Below, piece by piece: positions 6,916 to 15,345 of a DNA stretch of 48,396 bases. The stretch is taken from positions 1 through 48,396 of the forward strand of contig JAEUOG010000036.1 in the NCBI GenBank assembly GCA_016790815.1, given 5' to 3'. The stretch is from Dechloromonas sp. GTDB taxonomy: Bacteria > Pseudomonadota > Gammaproteobacteria > Burkholderiales > Rhodocyclaceae. A program made the position numbers and the translations under genes. The notes below the pieces were generated by a model that had not been told where the DNA came from, ran no database searches, and worked only from the letters and a program-made list of their open reading frames with translations. The first letter of the stretch is position 1. Each line of letters opens with the position of its first letter.

Positions 6916-8793
6916 TTATCCGAATTGCTCCGGCGTTCCACGTAACACGTGGGTGTCGCGCACGCGGCGAGTGTAGCCGATGCGGTCGAAGAATTCGAGG
7001 ATGTGGATGGCTACCTTGCGGCCGCCGCCGATCTCGTCGCGCAGACTGGCAGCGCGGGCGCAGCCGTCGCGTTCGTTGAGTGCCGCGACCTTGTGCGCCA
7101 GTTCAGCAACAGCTTCGGCCGTGAAGAAATGGTCGTGTGCGACCGGCCAGGCGTCGCCATGGCGGGCGATGCGTTTGAACAGGGCGCGCACGGTGTCTTC
7201 GGCTATGCCGGCCGCCCTCGCCACGTCGCGCACACGCGGCGGGGCGTAGGGAGCAGCGGCGAGCAGCGGCTTCAAAGTGTGCCACAGCGCGAGGTCGGCG
7301 GCAGCGAGCTGGACCCGGTGCACCGGCAGGTGCAGCCAGGCGTTGGTCTGGGCAATGCGGCCGTCGGCCAGCGGCGTGGCGAGCAGCGCGTCGAAAGCAG
7401 GCCGTGAAAGCGTCGGCAGGGTCAGGCGGCGCAGGCGGTCGCGTTCGACGCCGGTGAGGTCCGGGGCGCGCTCGTGTTCGGTGGCCAGCGAGGCAAGCAG
7501 GCGGGCTTCGAGTTCCTGCCAGCGATTTGGGGCAAAGGCGGCGGCGCCGACGACCGTGAGGTCGAGCTGGACGCACAGCGCGCGGAGGGTGCGTGGATCG
7601 AGATTGCGGTTCAGGGCGTGGGCATCGAGGTCGACACCGGCCGGCTGCTGTTCGGCGGCCAGTTGCAGCGCCGTGGCCGGATTGGCGTCGGCCAGAGCAG
7701 CAAGCATGGCCAGGCGCTCCGGACTGCTTTTCCGGCGGCTGGGCGGGACGATGTCGAGCACGATGCCGCCGCCGATGGTGTGGCGGGCTCCGGCATCGCG
7801 GAGGATGAAGCGGTCGCCGGCCAGCGCGCCAATCTCGCGGTCAACGGCAATCTGAGCCCAGTTTTCAGATCCCGGCGCTATTTCTTCGGCGCCGAGCAGG
7901 CCAATGCGGGCCGGGACATCTTCGGCACCGAGATGGAGGTGAACCTGCGTCCAGTGCTTGAGCGGCGGCTGGCCTGAAAGAACGCGGATCTTCGCATCGA
8001 AGCGGCGAACCGGCGCATGCAGCCGGGGCGCGACGACCCACTGGCCGCGTTCGACCTCGGCCTTTTCAACCCCCGATAGCGCCAGCGCAATCCGCTGCCC
8101 GGCGTGGCCGGATTCAGCCGGCGCATCCTGCACGCGCAGGCTGCGCACGCGGACGGGTTTGTTGGGCGGCGAGACGATCAGTTGATCGCCGGCCTTCACC
8201 GATCCGGCAAAGGCCGTTCCGGTGACGACGGTGCCGGCGCCGGACAGCGTGAAGCAGCGGTCGATGGCGAGGCGGAAACCGCCGGCCGTCTGGCGCTCGC
8301 CCTGCTCTGCCGCCGCGGCCGCTTCGAGGTGGGCGTGCAGTTCGGCGATGCCGTCGCCGCTAACAGCCGCCACCGGAAAGATCGGTGCGTCGGCCAGCGT
8401 AGTGCCGGCGAGCAGTTCGGCGATTTCCGTTTTTGCCTGTTTTTTCCGGTCGACCGTGGCAACATCGATTTTTGTCAATGCCACCACGCCCCGCTTGATG
8501 CCGAGCAGCTCGACGATTTCCAGATGCTCGCGGGTCTGCGGCATCGGGCCGTCGTCGGCGGCGATGACGAGCAGTGCGAAGTCGATGCCCGTGGCGCCAG
8601 CCAGCATGTTGTGGATCAGCTTTTCATGACCGGGCACATCGATGAAACCGACCTTCTCGGTGTAGGCGTAACCGAGGTCGACGGTGATGCCGCGCGCCTT
8701 TTCCTCTTTCAGGCGATCGCAGTCGACTCCGGTCAGGGCTTTGACCAGCGTGGTCTTGCCGTGGTCGATGTGGCCGGCAGTGCCGATGATCAT
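6916..8793 (-). CDS. selB: selenocysteine-specific elongation factor SelB
   Basis: A 625-residue translation GTPase that delivers Sec-tRNA to UGA codons marked by a SECIS hairpin. The N-terminus [20 protein letters not shown] contains the P-loop (G1); [11 protein letters not shown] (G2), [13 protein letters not shown] (G3) and TKID (G4) follow. EF-Tu-like beta domains occupy about 170-370. The C-terminal third holds winged helices that bind SECIS RNA; its end is [20 protein letters not shown]. The ATG at 8793 was chosen because the GTPase begins there; longer in-frame sequence upstream belongs to the overlapping MOSC gene. Start and MOSC stop overlap as ATGA, so translation is coupled. Length matches E. 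coli SelB (614). Confidence 0.96.
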   Translation of the reverse strand: MIIGTAGHIDHGKTTLVKALTGVDCDRLKEEKARGITVDLGYAYTEKVGFIDVPGHEKLIHNMLAGATGIDFALLVIAADDGPMPQTREHLEIVELLGIKRGVVALTKIDVATVDRKKQAKTEIAELLAGTTLADAPIFPVAAVSGDGIAELHAHLEAAAAAEQGERQTAGGFRLAIDRCFTLSGAGTVVTGTAFAGSVKAGDQLIVSPPNKPVRVRSLRVQDAPAESGHAGQRIALALSGVEKAEVERGQWVVAPRLHAPVRRFDAKIRVLSGQPPLKHWTQVHLHLGAEDVPARIGLLGAEEIAPGSENWAQIAVDREIGALAGDRFILRDAGARHTIGGGIVLDIVPPSRRKSSPERLAMLAALADANPATALQLAAEQQPAGVDLDAHALNRNLDPRTLRALCVQLDLTVVGAAAFAPNRWQELEARLLASLATEHERAPDLTGVERDRLRRLTLPTLSRPAFDALLATPLADGRIAQTNAWLHLPVHRVQLAAADLALWHTLKPLLAAAPYAPPRVRDVARAAGIAEDTVRALFKRIARHGDAWPVAHDHFFTAEAVAELAHKVAALNERDGCARAASLRDEIGGGRKVAIHILEFFDRIGYTRRVRDTHVLRGTPEQFG

Positions 8794-9266
8794 TCCGCGT
8801 ATTCCCCCGATTCGACAGGCGTCAGCGCATCGCCGCAGGCCAGCCTGCCGGAGGAGAGTACCTGGGCGCGGAGCCCGCCGCGGCCGACCCAATATTTCAA
8901 AACCTCGGACGGCGAAACGATCTCGTTCGCCAGTCGTTGCCCCAGTGTGCGGCAAGGTTCACAGAGTTCGATGCCAAGCAGCATGCAGTTGCCGAGGCGA
9001 AACTGCCGGCCGACAAGCATGTTGAGGCGAATACCCCGGGTCACGACATTGCGGCGGGTGAGCGACAGATCGTCAGCGCACCCGGCATGGGCGCAGAAAC
9101 GCTCGATTTCCTCGGCCTCGACCAGCGTCAGTTGCTGTCCCGCCCAGTCGGCCTGGCCGAAATGCCGGTCGCCCACCACTCCCTGCCCGGCGAGCAACTC
9201 AAGCTGCCGGCATTCGCGCTGCACTTCGCCGCGGGCGGGGCTGAGGAAAAGGCGTTCGACGACCAT
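8790..9266 (-). CDS. small MOSC-domain protein
   Basis: A 158-residue stand-alone MOSC protein. Key stretches are VVGDRHFGQ near the N-terminus, [25 protein letters not shown] in the centre (given in two parts: [10 protein letters not shown] and [15 protein letters not shown]) and LCEPCRTLG, which holds the conserved MOSC cysteine. MOSC domains bind sulfur or the molybdenum cofactor (MoCo sulfurase C-terminal type). It starts directly after the TAG of the reductase gene upstream (TAGATG) and overlaps selB by four bases. This makes a tight reductase-MOSC-selB unit. A link to the molybdenum-dependent, selenocysteine-containing formate dehydrogenases is attractive but unproven. Confidence 0.8.
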   Translation of the reverse strand: MVVERLFLSPARGEVQRECRQLELLAGQGVVGDRHFGQADWAGQQLTLVEAEEIERFCAHAGCADDLSLTRRNVVTRGIRLNMLVGRQFRLGNCMLLGIELCEPCRTLGQRLANEIVSPSEVLKYWVGRGGLRAQVLSSGRLACGDALTPVESGEYAE

Positions 9267-9824
9267 CTAGGCGATCCGGCCCGCAAAAAGGTGGGTAGCC
9301 GCAGCCAGCGCCACGCTGTCGGCGAGCACGGTATCCGGTGCCCCGCCCTTGCCCCACAGCGGCTCCTGCCATTGCATGCCGAGGAACTCAGCGCACAGGC
9401 GGTAGCTGTCGAGCATCGGCTGGGCCTTTTCACGGTTGCCGCTGGTGGCGATGACCCAGAGTTTCTTGCCGGCCATGGCTTCCTTGAAGTCGAGGCCGGG
9501 AACACGCAGCCAGGCGCTCCAGTGGTCAAGATAGGTTTTCAGCGGCGACGGAATCGAAAACCAGTAGACCGGCGAGACGAAAACCAGGTCGGTCGCCGCC
9601 AGAGTCGCATCAAGCAGGGACTTGGCGTCGCCCATCGGCATCGGATAGGTGCCGGCAGTATGGCGCAGATCGACGAAAGGCGGCAGTTCCAGATCGGCCA
9701 GCTTGACCCAGGTTTGCCCGGTGCCGGCCGGCAGGCCGTCGGCGGCGCGACGGGCCAGGGTTTCGCTGTTGCCGATGTGGCCCGGCTCGCGGGTACTGGC
9801 GTTGAGAAAGAGGAAGTGGGACAT
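9267..9824 (-). CDS. NAD(P)H-dependent FMN reductase / flavodoxin-fold oxidoreductase
   Basis: A protein of about 185 residues with a flavodoxin-like fold. It begins HFLFLNASTREPGHIGNSE, the FMN phosphate loop of the NADPH-dependent FMN reductase and quinone reductase families. VFVSPVYWFSIPSPLKTYLD and WVIATSGN are the further flavin-contacting segments. Cytoplasmic; it probably reduces FMN or quinone-like electrophiles with NAD(P)H, substrate unknown. I chose the ATG at 9824 because the family fold starts there; an in-frame ATG at 9854 adds ten residues, and neither has a strong ribosome site. The next gene (MOSC) begins on the base after its stop. Confidence 0.8.
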   Translation of the reverse strand: MSHFLFLNASTREPGHIGNSETLARRAADGLPAGTGQTWVKLADLELPPFVDLRHTAGTYPMPMGDAKSLLDATLAATDLVFVSPVYWFSIPSPLKTYLDHWSAWLRVPGLDFKEAMAGKKLWVIATSGNREKAQPMLDSYRLCAEFLGMQWQEPLWGKGGAPDTVLADSVALAAATHLFAGRIA

Positions 9825-9896
9825 GTTTGAATTTGTCTGGGAAAACAGGCTCATTCTGGCACGCCCGACCCGTCATGCGGGCCGGTCAATCGCCAG

Positions 9897-11243
9897 TCAG
9901 CCAAACATGTCCTCATACATGCGCCCGGCCCACTGGAAGTCCTCGGTCACCAGTTCGTCGCGGCGCAGATTGTCGTCGTCCTGGTCCTGGACGATCTGGC
10001 CCTTGTCGTTGACCCAGTACTTGAAGCGCACGGCGATGTCCTCGCGCGGCTCGGTGTTGACCATCATGAAGCACAGGTTGTCGGGCAGCGCGTATTTCGG
10101 TTCGCGACCCTTGGCGCGCTGGGCGATATAGCTGGCCACAATTTTTGCGTGCGCGTTGGCAACGTGGCCGGCCTTCGGGTAGAAGCGGAACAGCGGCGAA
10201 ACGATGCCGACCGAGTCGCCGATAACGTAGGTGTCCGGGTCGTCCTTCATGTTCAGGAAGAAGGGATCGACGCCGGCCCAGCCGGTTGGCTTGCCTTCCT
10301 CGTTCCGGCCGATGACGCCCGCCTTCCACGCCATGTCGCCGGCCTGGTGCGGTGCCATGAGGATGCTGTGATCAAAAGTGAAGTCGCCAGCTGCGGTCTT
10401 GATCTTCTTGTTGAAGGGATCGACTTCCTTGATAACCGCCTTCGGCACGTAGACGATCTGATCCTTGTAAAGATTCTCGAAAGCCTCCTGGAAACCGCCG
10501 GTAATCGGCGCCGGGCTCGGCTTGGGGTCGAGGATGATCACCTTGCCCTTGATCTTGCGCTGCTTGAACAGGCCGGCGATCAGGCAGGCGCGCTCGTAGG
10601 GTGACGGCGGGCATCGATGCGGCGGTGGCGGCAGGGTCATGACCAGGTCGCCCCCCTTGAAGTTCTGGATGCTCTGCTTGAGGCGGAAATGCTCGGCATT
10701 CGGGATGTAGGCGGCCGGGAACATGGCCTTGGTATAGTCGGTCGCCTTGCGGTCGTTGCCGAACCAGGCTTCGTAGTTGTAGCGGATGCCGCTGCCGAGG
10801 ATCAGGTAGTCGTAATCGAGCCAGCCCTGCGCCGTGATGACGCGCTTGTTCTCGCGCTCGAAGGCGGTGACTTCAGTCTGGATGAACTTGTAGCCGTATT
10901 TCTCGGCCACCTCGAGGTAGCTGAAGGTCAGGAACTGGACGTCGACGATATCGACAAGCCACTTGTTACTCATCGGGCAGGAGAAAAAGACGGGGTTGCG
11001 CTCAAGCACGACGACTTCCAGCATCGGATCGAGCAGCCTGAGATGCTTGGCCGCGGTGATGCCGCCCCAGCCGCCGCCGCAAATGACGACGCGCTTGCCG
11101 CTTTTGCCACCACTCGCTTTCGGCAGCAAGGGGTCGGACTGCATCTGGATCAGGAAAGGCAGCGGGCTGGTCGGTGCGGCGATGCTCGCCGTGGCCCCCA
11201 GCGCCGCACCTGCGGCGAGGAACTGTCGTCGGCTCAGGGTCAT
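9897..11243 (-). CDS. Tat-exported FccB-like flavoprotein (sulfide dehydrogenase/SQR family)
   Basis: A 448-residue periplasmic FAD oxidoreductase. The Tat signal has SRRQFLAAG at residues 4-12. A dinucleotide-binding motif VVICGGGWGGITAAKHL follows at 52-68, then ERNPVFFSCPMSNKWL. Flavocytochrome c sulfide dehydrogenase has a covalent FAD cysteine and a redox disulfide; Cys89 (FSCPMSN), the Cys of HRCPPSPYERA and the Cys of PDNLCFMM stand at plausible equivalents. GDS in YVIGDSVG is the second FAD motif. The ATG at 11243 has GGAG eight bases upstream. No fccA/soxF-type cytochrome c gene is adjacent, so the electron acceptor is not evident. It follows the selA terminator and precedes the reductase-MOSC-selB group. 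Confidence 0.85.
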   Translation of the reverse strand: MTLSRRQFLAAGAALGATASIAAPTSPLPFLIQMQSDPLLPKASGGKSGKRVVICGGGWGGITAAKHLRLLDPMLEVVVLERNPVFFSCPMSNKWLVDIVDVQFLTFSYLEVAEKYGYKFIQTEVTAFERENKRVITAQGWLDYDYLILGSGIRYNYEAWFGNDRKATDYTKAMFPAAYIPNAEHFRLKQSIQNFKGGDLVMTLPPPPHRCPPSPYERACLIAGLFKQRKIKGKVIILDPKPSPAPITGGFQEAFENLYKDQIVYVPKAVIKEVDPFNKKIKTAAGDFTFDHSILMAPHQAGDMAWKAGVIGRNEEGKPTGWAGVDPFFLNMKDDPDTYVIGDSVGIVSPLFRFYPKAGHVANAHAKIVASYIAQRAKGREPKYALPDNLCFMMVNTEPREDIAVRFKYWVNDKGQIVQDQDDDNLRRDELVTEDFQWAGRMYEDMFG

Positions 11244-11317
11244 GCTTCGTACTCCATTCAATCAACCACCCGGACACGGAGATGCCCGGGTTTAGGGATG
11301 CGCCCTGGCGAGCGCAG

Positions 11318-11359
11318 AAAAAACAGCAGGCGGTACTCAGACCGCCCGGCGAGGCTGTT
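11318..11359 (-). terminator. intrinsic terminator of selA
   Basis: On the minus strand just after the selA stop, AACAGC pairs with GCTGTT (outer stem) and GCGGT with ACCGC (inner stem), followed by six T residues. It separates selA from the fccB-like gene. Confidence 0.8.
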
Positions 11360-11360
11360 T

Positions 11361-12758
11361 TCAAATTTTCAGGTGCGACAACTGGGCAACGAAACGGGCT
11401 TCGTCATTTGCTTCCAGACAACGCAGGTCGAGATGATACGCATCGTCGCGGATATAGCCGATAGCTGGCGTCGGCAGGTCACGGAAAGCGGCTTCCACGG
11501 TCAACAGGAATTTTCCGGCCTTTTTCAAATTGGGCCGGACAACGAGTGCTGCCGATGGCAGGCGTTCGACCGGCAAGGCGCCGCTGCCGATCTGGCTGCT
11601 GCAGGGCTGCACCGTAACGCTGGCTTGTTCGCCGACAGCGGCTTGCACGGCGGGCAGCACGCGCTCGGCCAACGCCGTGATGTCAGCCAAGGGACGGGTC
11701 AGCAAGCGCAGTGTCGGCAGACGTTCAGCCAGACGGTCCTGGTCGCGGTACAGACGCAGCGTCGCTTCGAGCGCCGCCAGCGTCGTCTTGCCGACGCGCA
11801 GGGTGCGCTTCAGCGGGTTCTTCTTGATCTTCGCGATCAAGTCCTCGCGGCCGACGATCAGTCCGGCCTGTGGGCCGCCGAGCAACTTGTCGCCGGAGAA
11901 GGTAACGATGTCCGCCCCCGCCGCCAGCGCCTCTTGGGGCGTCGGCTCGGCCGGCAAGCCATGGGCAGCGAAGTCACAGAGCGTGCCGCTGCCGAGGTCG
12001 ATGACGAACGGCAGGCCGGCGGCGTGAGCAATGGAGGCGATTTCCTTTTCATCGACCGCCTTGGTGAAGCCGGTGACGGCGTAGTTGCTGGTGTGAATCT
12101 TCATGAGCAGCGCGGTTTTCGCGTTGATCGCCTCCTGAAAATCCTTGGCATGCGTGCGGTTGGTCGTGCCAATTTCGTGCAGTTTTACCTGCGCCCGGCG
12201 CATCACGTCGGGGATGCGAAAAGCGCCGCCGATCTCGACCAGCTCGCCGCGCGAGACCACGGCCTCCTTGCCCTGGGCCAGCGCGTTGAGCGTCAGCAGC
12301 ACGGCGGCGGCGTTGTTGTTGACGATGGTCGCCGCGATATCAGGCGAACCGCCGGCGATCAGTTCGGCGAGCAGGCCGGAGACCAGATCGTCGCGGTCGC
12401 CGCGCCCGCCGGAGGCCAGGTCGTATTCGAGCGCACAGGACGAACGCGCCGCCTCGACCATCAGCGCGATGGCCTCCTCGGCCAGCTGGGCGCGGCCGAG
12501 ATTGGTGTGGAGCACGGTGCCGGTCAGGTTGAAGACGGCACGCAGATTGGCCCGGCCGGCGTCATCGGCGCGGCGACGGATGGCTGATAACAGACTATCT
12601 TCGTCGGGTAGCGGCAGGCCATGTTTGAGGCCTTCGCGGGCGGCGGCCAGTTCGGCGCGAACGCAACCGGTGACTAGCTGGCGGCCGTGCGCTTCGATGA
12701 GTTCGGGAATTTGCACTAAAACGCGGTCGACCGCAGGAAGGTATCTTTTTTCGTTCAT
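11361..12758 (-). CDS. selA: L-seryl-tRNA(Sec) selenium transferase SelA
   Basis: A 465-residue PLP enzyme that converts Ser-tRNA(Sec) to Sec-tRNA(Sec) with selenophosphate, as a large cytosolic ring. Visible features: the N-terminal tRNA-binding helices, VFNLTGTVLHTNLGRAQL, EYDLASGGRGDRD, IVNNNAAAVLLTL, IDLGSGTLCDF and FSGDKLLGGPQAG, whose Lys binds PLP. The length equals E. coli SelA (463). The ATG at 12758 (MNEKRYLP) is chosen; another lies three codons earlier. The first 12 codons and about 30 upstream bases are repeated at 15069-15133, on the far side of a toxin-antitoxin/nuclease cassette. The native upstream region has therefore been displaced, and selA must now be transcribed from within the cassette edge. 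Confidence 0.96.
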   Translation of the reverse strand: MNEKRYLPAVDRVLVQIPELIEAHGRQLVTGCVRAELAAAREGLKHGLPLPDEDSLLSAIRRRADDAGRANLRAVFNLTGTVLHTNLGRAQLAEEAIALMVEAARSSCALEYDLASGGRGDRDDLVSGLLAELIAGGSPDIAATIVNNNAAAVLLTLNALAQGKEAVVSRGELVEIGGAFRIPDVMRRAQVKLHEIGTTNRTHAKDFQEAINAKTALLMKIHTSNYAVTGFTKAVDEKEIASIAHAAGLPFVIDLGSGTLCDFAAHGLPAEPTPQEALAAGADIVTFSGDKLLGGPQAGLIVGREDLIAKIKKNPLKRTLRVGKTTLAALEATLRLYRDQDRLAERLPTLRLLTRPLADITALAERVLPAVQAAVGEQASVTVQPCSSQIGSGALPVERLPSAALVVRPNLKKAGKFLLTVEAAFRDLPTPAIGYIRDDAYHLDLRCLEANDEARFVAQLSHLKI

Positions 12759-12789
12759 GGCTCTCACCCGAACCGGGCAGAAAGGGTTA
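12724..12789. repeat. direct repeat, proximal copy (selA 5' end)
   Basis: Sixty-six bases covering the first 12 codons of selA and its leader. They match 15069-15133 with four differences (three substitutions and one missing G). The two copies bracket the mazEF/EVE-nuclease cassette. The divergence indicates that the duplication is not recent. Confidence 0.9.
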
Positions 12790-12805
12790 GGGGAAGGGAC
12801 TTGGC

Positions 12806-12834
12806 TTGTGCTTTTCCGAATGCGAGCTTACAGT
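12806..12834 (+). promoter_or_regulatory. putative mazEF promoter with a repeated operator-like motif
   Basis: TTGTGC (12806-12811) and TACAGT (12829-12834) are spaced by 17 bases. The 9-mer AATGCGAGC occurs at 12819-12827 inside the spacer and again at 12843-12851 downstream of the -10. Such a direct repeat is a plausible autoregulatory site for the MazE-like antitoxin. The promoter match is moderate. Confidence 0.45.
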
Positions 12835-12868
12835 AAGGATGTAATGCGAGCCGACGAAAGGAGTCATC

Positions 12869-13099
12869 ATGACAGTCATCGCCAAGATCACCAGCAAGGG
12901 GCAAACCACCATTCCCCAAGATGTGCGCGCTGCGCTCAAGGTCGGCGCGGGCGATCTGATTTCCTGGGAAATCGGCAGCGACGGTAGCGCCACCGTTCGT
13001 CGAATTCAGCCAATGGACATCGAATACCTGAAAGCCGTTCAAGGCACGCTGAGCGAGTGGGCCTGCGCCGAAGACGAGGCGGCATACCGTGACCTTTGA
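12869..13099 (+). CDS. MazE/AbrB-type antitoxin
   Basis: A 76-residue protein. The N-terminal 45 residues are a swapped-hairpin AbrB domain: MTVIAKITSKGQTTIPQDVR, then AALKVGAGDLISWEI, the classical (K)ITSKGQxTIPxxVR signature. The acidic tail (SEWACAEDEAAYRDL) would wrap and inhibit the toxin. AGGAG stands six bases upstream of the ATG. It overlaps the toxin gene by 11 bases, antitoxin first, as in mazEF modules. The complex probably represses its own promoter. The pair forms the left half of the repeat-flanked cassette inserted beside selA. Confidence 0.9.
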   Translation: MTVIAKITSKGQTTIPQDVRAALKVGAGDLISWEIGSDGSATVRRIQPMDIEYLKAVQGTLSEWACAEDEAAYRDL

Positions 13100-13433
13100 A
13101 CGCTTTGCCGTCGTCCGCGTTCCCTTCCCATTCACCGACCGGGATGCTGCAAAGAACCGACCGGCACTGGTGCTCTCCTCCGCCGCAGCCTTCAACGCGC
13201 CGGCTGGGCATTCGGTCATGGCGATGATCACCTCGGAAGGGAATGCCTCGTGGCCGCTCGATTGCCCGATTGCCGATCTCGCAGCATCCGGCCTGCCCGC
13301 CCCCTCCAAGGTGCGCTTCAAGCTATTTACGCTCGACCACCGGCTGGTCCGCGGGCAACTTGGCAAGCTGGCGCCTTCCGATCGGGAGTGCGTACAAATT
13401 GGCTTGGCGGCATTGTTGGGCGAGGCTGAGTGA
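13089..13433 (+). CDS. MazF/PemK-type toxin (predicted mRNA interferase)
   Basis: A 114-residue protein. It starts at a GTG inside the antitoxin gene. VVRVPFPFTDRDAAKNRPAL is the MazF/PemK N-terminal strand-loop with a conserved RPAL; LAASGLPAPSKVRFKLFTL corresponds to the PS.(V/I)r....f core, and LGKLAPSDRE to the family's C-terminal helix. It is somewhat divergent from E. coli MazF, as are many 'type II toxin PemK/MazF' proteins. It probably cleaves mRNA at short motifs when the antitoxin is degraded. Confidence 0.85.
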   Translation: MTFERFAVVRVPFPFTDRDAAKNRPALVLSSAAAFNAPAGHSVMAMITSEGNASWPLDCPIADLAASGLPAPSKVRFKLFTLDHRLVRGQLGKLAPSDRECVQIGLAALLGEAE

Positions 13434-13483
13434 TTCAGTCGGCAGCTTAATGCTATGACCTTACGCTGATCCCGGTAGCCACT

Positions 13484-15046
13484 ATGTTCAATCGCTACAT
13501 CTGGTCCCTTTACCGCCAGTCGCCGCGAGGCAGGGAGGCTATACGCCAGACTTTCCCGCGCCACGCACGCTTCGCCGGTAGTACAGGTAACGGGAACTGG
13601 AGACAACAACTCAATGCCGATATTCCGGTACTCGTCGGCAACCTCGAAGTACCCGAACAGCTCTGGGCGCCGACAGATCCGATCAAGCTGCGCGAACTGC
13701 TGTGGTTCTGGTTTGAAGACAGCACTGATCTGCCCGGGGATTTCCATCGCTTGCTGGAAGGAGAGGGGCTTTACTACGAATGGTTGGAAGACGAAACGCC
13801 GGGAAACATCTTCTGTGCCGGCTTCGGCGGCGAAGAATACGCGCTCGATGTTGCCTCTAACATCGGTTCGATTACGACGGTCATGCACAGCCTGCAGCCC
13901 GAAGCTTACCTGCCCTATTACTTTCAGGGCCGCTTCAAACTGCTGGCAGACATTTGCCAGCGCTTCCGGATTCCCCTGCCGGCGATTCCGGGCAAGTTGC
14001 AGAAGCGGGAACGGGCCCTGTTCTATCTCGACATCAACCGCAGTTTTCAGGAATTCCGCCTGCTTCATAATTTGAGTCCGGCAGAACTTAACGCCTTTCT
14101 TTACGATTTCGCACCAGCCTGTCTGGCGGAGGATGCCGACGCCGAACTGCCCGCTCCGAAACGTGCCTGGTTTTTGATGGCCGGGGTCGGCACCCAAGCG
14201 GATTTTTCCCTTCTCGATGAAGCAGACCGGCAGACAGAAAGCCTCTGGCGGGGGCATCGCGATGCCCGATGCGGCGACATGGCTGTCTTGTGGTGTGCCA
14301 GCCCACGCGCTCATCTGCACTCGATTTGGCGCATCATCGAGGACGGATACGACGATCCGTTCGCACATTGGTATTCGCTGGTCCGAATTGGGCAGCCACA
14401 AACAGTACCCCATCTCAAAATTAAGGATTTGAAGGCCAATCCAATCCTCGCCCAAAGCCCCTTGGTACGCGCCCATTTTCAGGGCAGTGCCGGAAAATAT
14501 TTTCGTCCCGACGACTACCTTGCCTTGCTGGATGAGTGTGCCCGCCACGGTGCCGAAATCGATGCGCTGCCCCGCATTCCCCCATCGCCGCCCTCCCTGT
14601 TGCCCGACGGCCAGGAAATTCTGAATGAACGAGCAGTTGAAACCAATTTGATCGAACCCCTGTTGGAGCAACTCGGATTTACGGAGCAACGCGATTGGCA
14701 GCGCCAAGTCGTGGTTCGCATGGGGCGTGGCGAAAAAGTCTACCCCGACTATGTTCTTGGCCTGAGCAGCACGCTCGATCAGGAAAGCGCGCAGATCATC
14801 ATCGAATCGAAATACCGCATCGCCACCCGGAAAGACTTGCTTGAAGCCTTTCGCCAGGGGCGCTCCTATGCCTTGCGTTTGCAAGCCACACAACTTGTGC
14901 TGGCAGCGCTGGAGGGGCTGTGGCTGCTTGATGGCAAAAATGGCTTTTCCATGGAAAAGGCGCGCCATTGGTCTTGGCAACAGTTGGCCAGCGACGAGAC
15001 GAGGCGGCAACTGGCACAACAACTGAGTTATCGACCGCTGCGCTAA
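13484..15046 (+). CDS. predicted restriction-type protein: EVE-like domain plus HsdR-N-like PD-(D/E)XK nuclease
   Basis: A 520-residue protein of unknown function. Residues 1-220 are a mostly helical region I do not recognise. Residues about 225-355 (RAWFLMAGVGTQADFSLLDE, RCGDMAVLWCASPRAHLHSI, a WYSLVRIG strand, and NPILAQSPLVRAHFQGSAGK) fit the EVE/PUA-like pattern GDxVxxW...P...L...P. These domains flip out and read modified bases in type IV-like restriction. Residues about 385-485 resemble the HsdR N-terminal nuclease: NERAVETNLIEPLLEQLGF, VYPDYVLGLS and IIIESKY give a PD...ExK site. It starts 50 bases after the toxin gene with a weak ribosome site and shares the repeat-flanked cassette. 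The EVE assignment is moderate; the nuclease is better supported. Confidence 0.7.
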   Translation: MFNRYIWSLYRQSPRGREAIRQTFPRHARFAGSTGNGNWRQQLNADIPVLVGNLEVPEQLWAPTDPIKLRELLWFWFEDSTDLPGDFHRLLEGEGLYYEWLEDETPGNIFCAGFGGEEYALDVASNIGSITTVMHSLQPEAYLPYYFQGRFKLLADICQRFRIPLPAIPGKLQKRERALFYLDINRSFQEFRLLHNLSPAELNAFLYDFAPACLAEDADAELPAPKRAWFLMAGVGTQADFSLLDEADRQTESLWRGHRDARCGDMAVLWCASPRAHLHSIWRIIEDGYDDPFAHWYSLVRIGQPQTVPHLKIKDLKANPILAQSPLVRAHFQGSAGKYFRPDDYLALLDECARHGAEIDALPRIPPSPPSLLPDGQEILNERAVETNLIEPLLEQLGFTEQRDWQRQVVVRMGRGEKVYPDYVLGLSSTLDQESAQIIIESKYRIATRKDLLEAFRQGRSYALRLQATQLVLAALEGLWLLDGKNGFSMEKARHWSWQQLASDETRRQLAQQLSYRPLR

Positions 15047-15068
15047 CTTCGATTCTCGGCAAAAAAGC

Positions 15069-15133
15069 CGGTCGACCGCAGGAAGGTGTCTTTTTTCGTT
15101 CATGGCTTTCACCCGGACCGGGCAGAAAGGTTA
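15069..15133. repeat. direct repeat, distal copy (stranded selA 5' end)
   Basis: The partner of 12724-12789. On the minus strand it encodes a selA-like start at 15103 (MNEKRHLPAVDR) that then runs into cassette sequence, so it is a stranded 5' fragment. It sits immediately after the fdhE remnant, where the intact selA start is expected in an fdhE-selA operon. Confidence 0.9.
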
Positions 15134-15144
15134 ATCAAAGGCGT

Positions 15145-15345
15145 TTAGCCGCTGTAGGCGCCGATCAACAGCAGATTCGGGCCGGAACGCTGGTAGCCGG
15201 CTTCGTCGACCAGCATTTCGAGGGCCAGCGTGGCGAGGTCGTCGGCCACCGGGTCGACCAGCGGGTCTTTCTCCTGATAGACAATTTTCAGGTAGCTCTG
15301 GCAGGCGTCGCAGGTCTCGGCGCGGACGGCCCCCTTTGAACCGTC
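15145..15345 (-). pseudogene. fdhE: 3' remnant of fdhE (formate dehydrogenase maturation protein)
   Basis: The minus strand encodes about 65 C-terminal residues: AVRAETCDACQSYLKIVYQE, then KDPLVDPVADDLATLALEML, VDEAGYQRSGPNLLLIGAYS and G-stop (TAA at 15145-15147). The CxxC, YLKI(V/L)YQEKDP and PVADDLA.L elements are those of FdhE, which binds formate dehydrogenase before Tat export. About three quarters of the gene, including the N-terminal domain and the first CxxC pairs, is absent. The frame meets a stop at 15418-15420 and the sequence passes into a truncated diguanylate cyclase gene of the opposite orientation. It lies next to selA, as in many formate dehydrogenase loci, so the fragment is a relic of that operon. 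Confidence 0.85.

Noticed and set aside
10617-12587. A 656-codon plus-strand frame over the fccB-like and selA genes
   Set aside because: It spans the end of one gene, a terminator and another gene on the opposite strand, and has no domain.
12764-15112. A 782-codon open frame on the minus strand across the mazEF/nuclease cassette, beginning with the duplicated selA start
   Set aside because: It is antisense to three genes with recognisable domains, carries no known motif itself and is rich in the low-complexity composition of a shadow frame. The selA-like first codons come from the direct repeat.
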